64,000 nucleotides of DNA, taken from assembly GCA_030374735.1 (NCBI GenBank), contig JASCIV010000015.1, forward strand, positions 1 to 64,000, in the 5' to 3' direction. Positions 29,512-39,417 of the stretch are shown piece after piece. Each line of letters opens with the position of its first letter. Position 1 is the first letter of the stretch. This stretch comes from Gracilaria caudata (lineage: Eukaryota > Rhodophyta > Florideophyceae > Gracilariales > Gracilariaceae). The position numbers and the translations under genes are program-made. Below the pieces are notes generated by a model. That model was given only the letters and a program-made list of their open reading frames with translations. It searched no databases and was not told the DNA's origin.

Positions 29512-30508
29512 TGGAAGCAACGCAGGTTCATTGCGGATTATATGCCGTCAGCGTATGACGGTGGCGTGTACATGCGCAAAATGGCTGCGGATTGTAAACT
29601 TTTTGGTACGACGGTACAAGCATGGTTGCAATGCAAAGCAGTTGACGGGAATGATAGGGGCAGGGCATACAGCTCAGGTAATCCGAAGTGGTAGTGAGGT
29701 GGCGTTGGCGTGCTTGACGTTTGGGAAGATCGTCTTCATTGTTTACTGTATGCCTCCTATAAGTTACAGGATTTTGATTACTTGCGCACGATTTTGGAAA
29801 TGGTGCACTCCCAGGACACTGGTTGCTGCAGCTGGGCTGCAGCGAATCGTGGGGTGTTTGGAAGAAAGTGAATGAATGTGAGTGCTGAAGTTATCTACGT
29901 TTACACCGTTAAGCTTCACGGTTAAGCCAGCTAGCCTTACGTCATAGTCGGTGTTCACGGAGCTTTTCGGCGTTTACCGCGTACTGTATGCTAGTGCAAA
30001 TTTGAGACCATTGGCAGGGCCAGTTCAGATATCTAACGAGAGCACTATTGCGAAGACTATTGTGAAGGGTAACATTAGAACGCTACCTTTGTACTGGGAC
30101 CCACCAATGAAGAAGCCCAAACAAGAATGTTCTTCAGGATCTTTTTGTTTTTGTTTGCGCGAGATATCTTGTGGAGGAATTTGGAAGGAGCTTGCTAGCT
30201 AGAGCAGCAATGCGCATTGCTAAGAGGCAAACCGGACATGTCTAATCAGTCTGCGCGGAGGTGTGTCACACTGGTTTACTTGCAATTGCTCGAAGCGACG
30301 ATGACCATCGTCCACCGCAGTCGTAGCTACTGCACACGCCCTTTATGGACCCTCTACTCCACGTGGTGTCTGTTGTTCCGTCTCTCGGCCCGCTTTGTGC
30401 TAGCAACTCGATAACTGCGCGCTACTATTGAGTGGGCATCACCAACGCACAGTTATATCGATAGGTGCCCGCCCACTGCGTCTCCTGTTCCATTGCGCGG
30501 TTGTTGCA

Positions 30509-30705
30509 GGAAGGGCCGAAAGAGAGGACGGTGACAATCACAATTAGAGAGACTAAAACCGACCCAACACTACTTGTCGGCTATGCAACGTCAAAGTTAA
30601 AGCGCTGAAGGCGCTTTTGGGCTGTCTACACTGCGCGGAAGGGCCGGCGAGAAAGGGGACGGCGACGGTCACAATTAGAGAAGCTAATAATATTATCGAC
30701 CTAAC
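30509..30705. repeat. two diverged direct repeats
   Basis: A unit starting GGAAGGGCCG and containing ACGGTGACAATCACAATTAGAG occurs at about 30509-30575. It recurs with changes at about 30637-30705, 128 bases on. A short hairpin AGCGC / GCGCT (30601-30615) lies between them. It is perhaps a regulatory duplication upstream of presenilin. Confidence 0.65.
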
Positions 30706-31329
30706 TTCACATATCTGCGGCTCCCATCGTTAATGTAATCGACAGCAATTCCCACAGTAAACAAAGGACATCATCGATCGAATACGCAAGCGGCACGACG
30801 GCTTATCGGCTAGAATCGTTGTCCACGTTCTCCATCATCTCATTTGTCCGTCTCACGCAGCCCGATGCCATCGCCCCGATGGGATGATCCTGCGGATTAG
30901 CAACGTGAAAGTGTAACAACAAGTCACGTGCCACTCTTACAGGTTTTTGCATCAACCAATCACAACGGCGCATGCAAGATGGCAAGCAAAGCGGGCAAAC
31001 GCTGTTGTTCTTGACAGTGTGTCGTGTATAGATGACAGAGCGACAATGTGGATGACAGACGGTGGAACCGTCGTTTGTTTGTGTCCACAACGCGACGCGC
31101 CAATGAATGCCTTGCGCACAGAGCCCCCACATCGAGCCGTCCAACACATCCCTCAACCGACAGCAGCAATTCGCGCGCTGACGTCTCCCACACCGCGCGC
31201 TGTCCACAGCTCTGCCAACACCACCGCGCTTCTTCACCGTGCAGTTACGCTCGCTTTGTTCTTTTTGAGCCTCTTGCTTCTTCCATGCATCAAACACAGC
31301 CGCTTTCGACACCCTGCTCTCGGTAAAAC

Positions 31330-32655
31330 ATGCCGCGAAATCCTTTTCGACGTACGCCACGAGCACAGCGTCCGCAAACCATTCCGCACCATGACGCGCT
31401 GACAAACGCCATATCAAGGGTGCTCACTCCGGTTATGATATGCATGATTCTGGCCGTTTGGTTTGTAAATGGCCATGGAGATCCACAGAAATGTAACTAC
31501 ACTCCGGAACGGAGTTACAACAACCAAATTTATGACAGTCCAGAGTCTTCGGACGACGATTCTTCTGGCAACAGCCACATCATTGCGATTGCGTTTATGC
31601 TCGTTTTCTTCGGTCTCATGGTTATCTTTACCTTTGTCATTGTCTGGCTGTACAAGACCGGCCGCAGCAAGATCATCAATGGCTGGCTCATTACAGCCGT
31701 TTTTGTCATCTTTGGGTACATAGGTGGCCTTTATGTCTTTGATTTCTGTCGCTCCTATTGCATCAACCTAGACTGGATCTCCTTAGTGATAGCCATATGG
31801 AACTTTACCATTACCGGGCTTTTTGCCGTGTTTAGCTCCGTGCCGCGTGTTGTCAATCAAGCGTACCTAGTGGTCATGTCTGCCTTGATGGCATTTGTGT
31901 TCCGACCACTTCCATCGTGGTCAATATGGACTGTGCTAGCGGGACTAGTCCTCTGGGACTTGTACGCAGTCCTAGGACCTGGCGGACCACTCAAGAAGTT
32001 GGTAGCCATTGCTCGCGAGCGTGGCGATGATTTGCCTGCTCTTGTCTACGATACAAATCCACGAGATGCGGGTAGAGAACTGGCAAAACCACATTCGACG
32101 CCACCCAAACCAACTGCAGAACCCGACGAACAACCCGCAGACAGTGAACCACAACCTTCTACAGAACAGCCTCAACAAATTGATGTGCTTTCTCCAGCAG
32201 ATGTTTCGGAAAGTCCACAGATTTCGAAACCGGCGTACATTCGAAGAAAGGTGTTTGCAAGAAAACCTGCCAACAGACCTAATACGTCAGCACCAACCAC
32301 ACCTCCCGCCCCTCCACCGCCCACAACTTTACCAGATGTAAGCTCGGTTGAAGAGCCAAAAGAAGAGGTTCCTGTCGGAACACTCGGTACTCATCTCAAG
32401 CTTGGTTTGGGAGATTTTGTGTTCTATTCTATTCTTGTGGCAGAGGCTAGTAAGACCGGTGTTATGACTGCTGTTACTAGCTTTGTGGCCATCCTTGCCG
32501 GTTTGTGCGCTACCTTGTTTCTTGTTACTGTTTGTAGGAAGGCATTACCGGCTTTGCCTATTAGTATTACTGCTGGCTTGTTGTCTTATTTGCTAACGCG
32601 ATACACTCTTCAACCCTTTACCGCTAATCTTTTTGATGAGTTGTTGTTTCACTAA
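31330..32655 (+). CDS. presenilin, gamma-secretase catalytic subunit
   Basis: The gene encodes 441 residues from the ATG at 31330. Presenilin is an intramembrane aspartyl protease working in the gamma-secretase complex of the endomembrane system. Both catalytic aspartates are visible: Asp210 in LWDLYAVLGPGGPLK and Asp362 in the GLGDFVFYS motif (GxGD). The PALP motif is at 407-410. About nine spans are predicted, with a hydrophilic Pro/Thr/Glu-rich loop (about 240-345) between the sixth and seventh where endoproteolysis would occur. The first active-site motif reads WD where the family usually has YD. No other gamma-secretase subunit gene is in the window. Confidence 0.93.
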   Translation: MPRNPFRRTPRAQRPQTIPHHDALTNAISRVLTPVMICMILAVWFVNGHGDPQKCNYTPERSYNNQIYDSPESSDDDSSGNSHIIAIAFMLVFFGLMVIFTFVIVWLYKTGRSKIINGWLITAVFVIFGYIGGLYVFDFCRSYCINLDWISLVIAIWNFTITGLFAVFSSVPRVVNQAYLVVMSALMAFVFRPLPSWSIWTVLAGLVLWDLYAVLGPGGPLKKLVAIARERGDDLPALVYDTNPRDAGRELAKPHSTPPKPTAEPDEQPADSEPQPSTEQPQQIDVLSPADVSESPQISKPAYIRRKVFARKPANRPNTSAPTTPPAPPPPTTLPDVSSVEEPKEEVPVGTLGTHLKLGLGDFVFYSILVAEASKTGVMTAVTSFVAILAGLCATLFLVTVCRKALPALPISITAGLLSYLLTRYTLQPFTANLFDELLFH

Positions 32656-34061
32656 AAACTTCACCACTGCTACAGCATATCCTGCCTGACTTTTCGATGT
32701 GTGGGTTTGTCATGGCTGAGGTGGTGGGGAGGAAGCTCTTCAGTTGGTTACAAAATCCCCACGAGGCATATCCTCGACGGTTTTCTATTACCCTGTCACT
32801 GCTACGGGACAAAGGTATTCCTGTTCCGAACGATGTGATGGGGGATACGGTCTTGCAGAAGGGAAAACCTTTTGAACCTCTTTGGCATATACGGATCTGT
32901 TTCTCAATCCGAAGTAGACATCACCAATAAGTGTCCGCTTTGGTACAAGGTTGTCAGCGTGCGCACAGTGTGCGCAGTACGCCGACTGCGGGGGCGATGT
33001 GAAGCGTCACACCACCGAGTAGCCGGAGAAAGACGTCATCAACGAGCTGACACAATCCAGCCAGAGATGTACCGAGCAGCTACTTCCCGTGTGGGTGAAG
33101 CTTCATGATGAGGCTGGCATGGCCCACGAGAGCGCTAGAGCGCTGGCGAGGAGGAAGACGAGCGAGAGCCGGACGCCCAAAAAGGCACAGTTTCCACGGC
33201 AGACGGAGGGGACGAAGGGAGACGAGCCGACGTCAGATCGGTGGATGCAGGTCACACATGAGAGCAAGGAGAACGAGCCGAAGCGCATGTTCTTGTGCCT
33301 TGAGACGACTGCGAGTGGTGATGAACAAGCACCTTTAACAGAGGGGACCGGATGCGACGCTTTGACTGCGCGCTCCACGGCATGGAGGAGGAGCTAGGGA
33401 AATGAAGGAGCTGTGTCGTGCGGATTCAGCGCAGCAGGTGTGAGATGGAAGCTTCGCGAGCTTTACGCAGCAATTCCAACTTGTGCGTCACCGGTCTTTG
33501 CCACTTCTTGGGAGAGAAACGGATTCGAGACTGCAGCTCCTGTTGTGCTCTGAAAATGATGACAATGAAGATTAATCAGACGCAGCAAGGCTCGAGGCGT
33601 TTCGTTCGTTCTCACGAAACTCGTTGCAAAGTGCCAGAAAGCTATCGTGAGGTTTGGGGGAGATCTTAACGTCTTGATCGTCCTACTTCACAACCAAAGA
33701 AGACGCAAAGGCTTCACGTTCTGCTGCAATGATCAGAGCGCGGTGAGATAAGTCGGGATCGTTGGCCCCGGTTGATAAAGGCGTAGTGACGTGCTAAGCC
33801 CTCACAAAGTAGACACCGGAAGTGAGGCTGAGATGCATGACAAGATCATCGAGTTTTGTAATCAATCTGGGTAGACGCACAGATGCTTGCGGTAAACGCT
33901 TTGACGCTATTCGTCAATGACAATCTCTTTAGTACCCAAGGAAAAACTTTGTAACATGAGAGAAAACCTCTACAACATTGTTGTGGACTAAACTCAACGT
34001 ACACCAAAAAAAAAAAAACCAGTTTGCGTCGCTCTCCAAAAGGGCGGACCTTTGTCGAATC
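32656..34061. other. convergent intergenic region
   Basis: These 1.4 kb follow presenilin and precede the 3' end of the SANTA/SANT gene. They contain an A run at about 34008-34019 and several short open frames (for example 33089-33397) without recognisable similarity. Confidence 0.5.
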
Positions 34062-36872
34062 TTAGAAAAACAAATCTCCATCGCTGGAATAGTCGCTCTC
34101 TTGTGAGCTGTCTTCGTTAGAAAGGGAAGTCCCGTCACCATGCTCTGCAAGCTGGTGGGCTTGAGAAATGTTGCGGGGCGGCTTCTTTGCCAAATCCCGA
34201 CAAATACCGGGTTTGACTTGCTTTGATCCGCGCACAACCGCTTCAGTACCGAGCCGCTGTCTAAACAAAGACACGTACTGATCTGCTTCCCTTAAACCAA
34301 AGGATTTGCCTCGCTTCAAGATCTCTGGGGTCGCTAGCTCACCACCCTTGTCCGCGTTTCGACGCTTTTGGCGAACCTCAGTGCCTGGAGTTCCGTCCTG
34401 CAATTCAGGCATGTCAAACCTTCCGGTCGTCAACTTGCAAGACATTTTCGGCGTTACAATTTCAGGTTCGAGGGCATCGTCTTCAGTGTCACGAGCAAAA
34501 GTATCCGCAAGGCGACGGACGGACGTTCTATACTTGGCCGTGCTCCGACCACGCTTAGATTTAGATGCCTTCTGCACGTTTTGAATTACCTGAGGGGTGG
34601 ACACTTTAGGTTTCTTCTTTGGTTGTTCGTTCTCAGAGCCCGAAAAACTAACTTGCTTCCTCTTCACACCCGGCGGGGAAGACCATGATGAATCCCACAG
34701 CTGTATACATTGAGCAGCAGTCTTTCCTTGCACTCCAGCAGCAACTCGTTCCCAGTAATGCGGGTCGTTGGCCGGAACTCGGTTCCGTTGTCTTTCAAAT
34801 TCCTCTCTTTGCTTTGCAGACCAGCTCTCTATGAAACCTCCATCTGGCAGCGGCACGACGCTCCCAGACTTGGTTTCTGGACCAAACGACACCCTCTTTC
34901 GTGGTCGCAGCACCGGACGGCTTTCGTCGGCAAATCGAACCGCTGGTGTTCTGCGCGGTTTCTTTTCAGTCTTGACTGGTACCTTTCTTTCCATTTGTTT
35001 CTTTTGACTCTTGACGGAAACTTTGGTTTTCGTTTCTTTCTCCTTCGTCTGGACTGGCACTTCGCTTTTCGTTTGTTTACCGGACGTTGTCTGTTGGCGG
35101 GTACTAGTACGCACTTGCCTTTCATCAATTGTTACGTCGACCACAACACGTTTCCGTCGAGTAGTTGAATCGGTGCGCGCGGCTTCCACGCCGGCCGCAC
35201 GCACTCTTGCGCGAGTAGAGCGTCTCGTTGTGGTTTGCTTCCCATTGGATTGCTGTTCTTCCTGGGAGGACGACTTGGACTCTGAAACTTTGGGAGAGTT
35301 CTTCTTTTTTGACCCACGCCGCCTTCTCCTCTTCCTCCTTTGCTGCGTTGATGACTTTTGATCACTAGCGTTGCATAGTTTGCCAGACCGTTCGTCCGTG
35401 TCAAGCATACTGTCCGACGCGCTAGGAGAATCCGAAGATGGCACAGCTGTCTCATGCTTGTTGAGCTGGTTTTGTTCTTTGTTCTCTTCGCTATGCACGG
35501 ATCTCTGGTCTTCAATTCTCTTCGATCTTCGAGTCGCGTGCGCAGTTGGATGCGTCCAGAGCTCGCTGGCGTGCGAAAGCCGTGGAGTTGCGCATTGCGA
35601 CTTGGCACGAGGCGTGCTTAACTTGTCGCTGTGACGTGGACTTCGACGCCTGAGTTGCGAAGATGACTTCGACTCCGAACTGGCATCGGGCTTTAAATGC
35701 ACGCTGCGCGCATTGCGTTGCGTTGCTTGCAGGTGGCTTGTGTCAACGCGCGCCGAAGCTTGCACAAGTTTTGGTTCGTGCTCGCAGTCCGAAGCGAGGG
35801 AACGACGACGAGCGCGTGTGAGATGCGGTTGTGATGCATGAGACGACACGACTTGCGAAGATTGGGGCGGTTCGGAGGCGCTGCGTCGGGCGCGGGTGAC
35901 GGTTGGTTGCGAGGGAGGAAGTGAGTGTGTTTGCGGCGTTGTTGTACGGTGTAGTTTGCGAGTGTCGAGCTTTGAGGGAGGCGGTTGCGACCGGTGGCGG
36001 CGCTTGACATCGGTTGCCTGGCGTTCGAGACGTGTGCTGCGGCGAATGTGGAGAATGTGAGAGGAGTTGGCGATGGGGATTGCAATGCGCGTGTTGGCAC
36101 GTGAGTTTGAAGCTCGCGTTGATGAGGGGATTGTAGTAGTGTTGAGGGTACGACGCGATGTTGCTCGTTTGCGCGGTTCTTGCGAGATTCGTTTCGATGA
36201 AAGCGGCTTGTTTGGTTTTGTTTGCAGCGGAGCGGGTTGCGAGGCTTTGGGGGCTGAGGGTGGTTTGGGTGCGGGCGCGGCTTCGGAGCGGGGCGCAGGC
36301 GGTTGGCTTGACACGGGTGGTGATGAGGGCTGCTCGCGAGGGGCAGAGACGTGAGAAACACGGGCACGCTTCGATGGCGGACATGGCACATCAAGCGCTT
36401 GTAGGTTGATGTCAAACTGAACGCGTTTGCGTTTGGCAGCACGTTGTCCTGGTTGCGCATCATTCTTCTTCAGAATGGAAACAGTATTGGTGGCGCGACG
36501 GTTGTGGTGAAGCGGGTGAGTCCACTTGAAGGCGGAGATTTGCGAAAAGCAAGAAAGCAAACGCTGCTTCCAGGAGGAAGGAAAGCCAGTTTGAAACATG
36601 TGCATGCCGGCGGCGTTCATGTGAAGACGGACGGCGAACTTCTCGCTAAGCGTGCCGTGAAGAAAGACGTTGGTACCGAAACGTGTCACGAGGTGCGTGG
36701 GGGAGGTGGCGTTGGCCACTGAAGACGATCGCCACCATGTCTTGGCGTCGGGCGTTTGAAGCCCCCACACGCGCACGTTTCCGTTCCAACGTTTACTTTG
36801 TCGATTGGTGATGGGCTCTACGAACCACGAATACAGCTGAACGGAGGAGCGTTTGGCGCGCGCTGCTGTCAT
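34062..36872 (-). CDS. SANTA plus SANT domain protein (KNL2/M18BP1-like)
   Basis: The gene encodes 936 residues from the first ATG at 36872; the frame is open but ATG-free upstream. A SANTA domain sits at about 10-105: VQLYSWFVEPITNRQ, the RVWGLQTP strand, then FLHGTLSEKFA and GFPSSWKQRL. A SANT/Myb-type domain is near the C terminus, about 680-735, with SWSAKQREEFERQR ... YWERVAAGVQGKTAAQCIQLW. A long Ser/Arg/Thr-rich disordered stretch with many SP/TP sites lies between. The SANTA+SANT order is typical of M18BP1/KNL2, which helps load the centromeric histone CENP-A. I could not find a CENPC-like motif with confidence. A centromeric role is inferred from domain order. Confidence 0.82.
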   Translation of the reverse strand: MTAARAKRSSVQLYSWFVEPITNRQSKRWNGNVRVWGLQTPDAKTWWRSSSVANATSPTHLVTRFGTNVFLHGTLSEKFAVRLHMNAAGMHMFQTGFPSSWKQRLLSCFSQISAFKWTHPLHHNRRATNTVSILKKNDAQPGQRAAKRKRVQFDINLQALDVPCPPSKRARVSHVSAPREQPSSPPVSSQPPAPRSEAAPAPKPPSAPKASQPAPLQTKPNKPLSSKRISQEPRKRATSRRTLNTTTIPSSTRASNSRANTRIAIPIANSSHILHIRRSTRLERQATDVKRRHRSQPPPSKLDTRKLHRTTTPQTHSLPPSQPTVTRARRSASEPPQSSQVVSSHASQPHLTRARRRSLASDCEHEPKLVQASARVDTSHLQATQRNARSVHLKPDASSESKSSSQLRRRSPRHSDKLSTPRAKSQCATPRLSHASELWTHPTAHATRRSKRIEDQRSVHSEENKEQNQLNKHETAVPSSDSPSASDSMLDTDERSGKLCNASDQKSSTQQRRKRRRRRGSKKKNSPKVSESKSSSQEEQQSNGKQTTTRRSTRARVRAAGVEAARTDSTTRRKRVVVDVTIDERQVRTSTRQQTTSGKQTKSEVPVQTKEKETKTKVSVKSQKKQMERKVPVKTEKKPRRTPAVRFADESRPVLRPRKRVSFGPETKSGSVVPLPDGGFIESWSAKQREEFERQRNRVPANDPHYWERVAAGVQGKTAAQCIQLWDSSWSSPPGVKRKQVSFSGSENEQPKKKPKVSTPQVIQNVQKASKSKRGRSTAKYRTSVRRLADTFARDTEDDALEPEIVTPKMSCKLTTGRFDMPELQDGTPGTEVRQKRRNADKGGELATPEILKRGKSFGLREADQYVSLFRQRLGTEAVVRGSKQVKPGICRDLAKKPPRNISQAHQLAEHGDGTSLSNEDSSQESDYSSDGDLFF

Positions 36873-37171
36873 TGTGGCGCACCGTTGCTGTGTGTGACGT
36901 TCACGACGGGAGACGGCTGTGTGTGTGACCGCAAGAAGTGGGGCGGAGGGGGGAGGGTGCGTGCGCGAACGGGTGAATAGCAGCAGCAGGGAGTGGCGGC
37001 GGCGATGCTGAGATGCAGTCGTCGGCGACGCGTCGTACAAAGCGCATGCGGCAACGCGCTAAATCCGCCGCGCGCAACGGCGTGTTTGGAGCGGACGCGA
37101 CGGTTGCGGCGATCGCACGCGTCGTTTTTTCAAAAATTTGAACTTTGAAAAATGTGCGGCACCACGCGCCG

Positions 37172-38431
37172 TCACCCATCAGCCGAGCAGCACAACAACG
37201 ACGTCGACGACGTCGGCGACGCGGGCGCAGTGGGCGCAGCGGCGGCCACGCGTTGCGCCACGGAAGGCGGCAGCGCGTCCAACACCTCCTCCGGCAGCAC
37301 CGCACACGCATCGCTCACAATGCGCTCAAACGAGCGGTCGCTCTTGAGACCGTCGTCGATCACACGCCGGAATCGCTTGCCATTCTTCTCGCCGTGGAAC
37401 AGGTTGAGCAGCGGACGCATCAACACCCGTCGCGAACACTGCGACGCGGCGATTTCCTCGCGCGCATACTGCACATACTGGCGTATCACCTTTCGTCTGG
37501 TGACAGCTTCGTCGCGCGATGTGCCACAGCTGCAGTGATAGATCTCGTGGTCCACGTCGCAAAGCGCGTGCCACGGGCGATTCATCACCGCGCGCCCGAT
37601 CATAACGCCGTACACGCCGCGCTCCAGTTGCTCCTTCACATCGCGCACGGTGTGCAAGCCGCCGTTGATACTGAAGTTGAGGCGCGGAAAATCGCGAATC
37701 AAGCGGTACACGTACTCGTACTTCAACGGCGGCACGTTGCGATTCTGCTCCGGCGACAAGCCGCCCAAAATGGCCTTTCTGGCGTGAATAATGAAGTGCG
37801 ACACGCCGCCATGCTCGGACACAACCTCCACAAACTCACGCAGCTGCGCATACGAATCATGGTCATCCACTCCAAGGCGGCACTTCACCGTGAGCGCCAC
37901 CTCCTGCGGCAAGTTCTGCCGCATACTTTGGCAAGCGTCCGCCACCAGGCGCGCGTTTCTCATCAGCGCGGCGCCAAAGCAACCTTTGCCCGCCACCTTT
38001 GGCGACGGACAGCCGCAGTTCAAGTTGACCTCGTCATAGCCGCCCACCTCGCGCACAAACGCAGCCGCGCTCGCCAGTTCGCTCGGCACGCTGCCGCCCA
38101 GCTGCAGCACCAGCGGGCGCTGCGTCGGCCACGGCGGCACGCGCAGCGACAGCGCGCGCAGTCGCTCGTTGTGAATGAGCGTGCGATCCACCACCATCTC
38201 CGTGTATAACGTGGCGTGGCGCGAAATCAGACGCGCCAGCGCGCGGAAGTGACGGTCCGTCACCTCCATCATGGGCGCCACTGCGTAGCGCGGACGACGC
38301 GCGCGCCACGCGCAGCGCGAGGGGGTTACGGTGGTGGCGGCAACCGTCATGACGCGCGTGTGGGGGTGCAGCGCGTAGGCTGCTGTGGGTAGCGACGACG
38401 ACACTCGCGCTGGCGACGGAGCGAGGCGCAT
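37172..38431 (-). CDS. tRNA-dihydrouridine synthase, DusA-like
   Basis: The gene encodes 419 residues from the ATG at 38431. The TIM-barrel flavoenzyme reduces uridine to dihydrouridine in the tRNA D-loop using FMN and NADPH. The start of the barrel, APMMEVTDRHFR, and the active-site block NLNCGCPSPKV with its catalytic Cys are present, as are VKCRLGVDDHDSY, HARKAILGGLSPEQNRNVPPL and the FMN-phosphate region SINGGLHT ... GVMIGRAVMNRPW. The SPEQNR-type block and D-S-Y word indicate the DusA subgroup, usual in bacteria and plastid-bearing eukaryotes. The first 45 residues are Ser/Arg/Ala-rich and may direct it to plastid or mitochondrion. It is divergent from TIC20. Confidence 0.92.
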   Translation of the reverse strand: MRLAPSPARVSSSLPTAAYALHPHTRVMTVAATTVTPSRCAWRARRPRYAVAPMMEVTDRHFRALARLISRHATLYTEMVVDRTLIHNERLRALSLRVPPWPTQRPLVLQLGGSVPSELASAAAFVREVGGYDEVNLNCGCPSPKVAGKGCFGAALMRNARLVADACQSMRQNLPQEVALTVKCRLGVDDHDSYAQLREFVEVVSEHGGVSHFIIHARKAILGGLSPEQNRNVPPLKYEYVYRLIRDFPRLNFSINGGLHTVRDVKEQLERGVYGVMIGRAVMNRPWHALCDVDHEIYHCSCGTSRDEAVTRRKVIRQYVQYAREEIAASQCSRRVLMRPLLNLFHGEKNGKRFRRVIDDGLKSDRSFERIVSDACAVLPEEVLDALPPSVAQRVAAAAPTAPASPTSSTSLLCCSADG

Positions 38432-38732
38432 AGCGGAGGAGCACGCGGCCGTGGTGGGCGTTGTTCTTTTTCTTCACAAACGACGGCGGAGCTGCTTTCG
38501 TCGGCGCGCTGTGCTTCGCTGTTGCATGCACAAAGAGCGTGGCTGGCGCTCGCGGCACGTCGAGCACACGCCACGTGGCCACGGCGCTGCGCTGATCACG
38601 TTTTTGGCGCAGCGCAGCGCACAGAGCAGCGACAGATCACGCACAAGATTTGCGCCAATTCATTGCGCCCTCGCGGCATCGCACAGCACGCGCCGCCGTT
38701 GTCGAGCTCAGCTACAGCCGCAAACACACGCA
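38432..38732. promoter_or_regulatory. divergent promoter, Dus and TIC20
   Basis: These 301 bases separate the two start codons and must serve both genes. They are GC-rich with no TATA box. Confidence 0.4.
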
Positions 38733-39413
38733 ATGACCCCCACGCCGTCCGCGCCACCGCGCTGCGCGCGCGTGGCGTTCGCGTCGCCGCTGCTGCTTCC
38801 CGCGCGCGCGCGCACAAGCGTGTTGAGCACATGTCGCACGCGTCGTCGCCTCTTTGCAACAGCACCCGCCACTCGCGCGCGCGCGCGCGCGCGCCCACCA
38901 GCGCTCATGCGATGGTCGCCGTCGGGCGGCGGCGGGAGCTCCATTCCGCCCGCAGAGCGCGCGCTGTCCACGCTGCCGTACCTGATCCCGCTGCTGGACT
39001 CGCTGTCGTTCGGCACGTTTGTGTTCCGGCGCGTGCCGCTGCTGGCGAATGTGTTGCTCACACCGCTGCTGCCTTTGTACAACGTGTACCGCGGCGTGCC
39101 GTTTCTGGCGTTTGGCGTGTTTCTGCTGCTGTTTGTGCTGGTGGTGAGGAACGTGAACGTGTCGCGTTTCGTGCGCTTCAACACGTACCAGGCGCTGATT
39201 GTGGACATTGCGCTCATTCTACCGCAGCTGTTTCAGGGCGTGAGACTGGGCGCGGCGGTGCCCGCTGGCGTGGTGGAGATTTGCACCACGGCGGTGTTTT
39301 ACGCGGTGATGATGGTGGTGTGCTACGCAGTGGTTATGAACGTGCAAGGCAAGTTACCCGACGAGATCCCCGCGGTGAGCGACTCGGTCAAACAACAACT
39401 AGGTCCGTACTAA
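38733..39413 (+). CDS. TIC20: TIC20, inner-envelope protein import channel component
   Basis: The gene encodes 226 residues from the ATG at 38733. The leader (about 1-60) is Arg/Ala-rich with few acids, as in plastid transit peptides. Four membrane spans follow within LSTLPYLIPLLDSLSFGTFV, FLAFGVFLLLFVLVV, ALIVDIALILPQLFQ and VFYAVMMVVCYAVVM. The block VSRFVRFNTYQALIVDIAL is the family's conserved signature. TIC20 forms part of the protein-conducting channel at the inner plastid envelope. Within the leader a (CG)n run of 21 bases at 38874-38894 encodes alternating Ala-Arg. Its stop codon lies 4 bases from that of the opposite-strand BADC-like gene. Confidence 0.92.
   Translation: MTPTPSAPPRCARVAFASPLLLPARARTSVLSTCRTRRRLFATAPATRARARARPPALMRWSPSGGGGSSIPPAERALSTLPYLIPLLDSLSFGTFVFRRVPLLANVLLTPLLPLYNVYRGVPFLAFGVFLLLFVLVVRNVNVSRFVRFNTYQALIVDIALILPQLFQGVRLGAAVPAGVVEICTTAVFYAVMMVVCYAVVMNVQGKLPDEIPAVSDSVKQQLGPY
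38874..38894. repeat. alternating CG tract
   Basis: A 21-base alternating C/G run lies inside the TIC20 leader. Such tracts can take the Z-DNA form and are slippage-prone. Confidence 0.8.
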
Positions 39414-39417
39414 ACCA

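Larger units (their letters stand above)
29445..31329. other. divergent intergenic region with a direct repeat
   Basis: This lies between the GH16 and presenilin starts. Apart from the GH16 TATA box and the 128-base-spaced repeat near 30509 and 30637, nothing is recognised. Frames around 30950-31400 are open on both strands but match nothing known. Confidence 0.5.

Noticed and set aside
36873..37040. 56-codon extension of the SANTA/SANT protein
   Set aside because: It would need a non-ATG start and adds low-complexity sequence not part of the SANTA domain.
37145..38209. 354-codon plus-strand frame opposite the dihydrouridine synthase gene
   Set aside because: The opposite strand encodes an unmistakable Dus barrel; this frame is His/Arg/Gln-rich shadow sequence.
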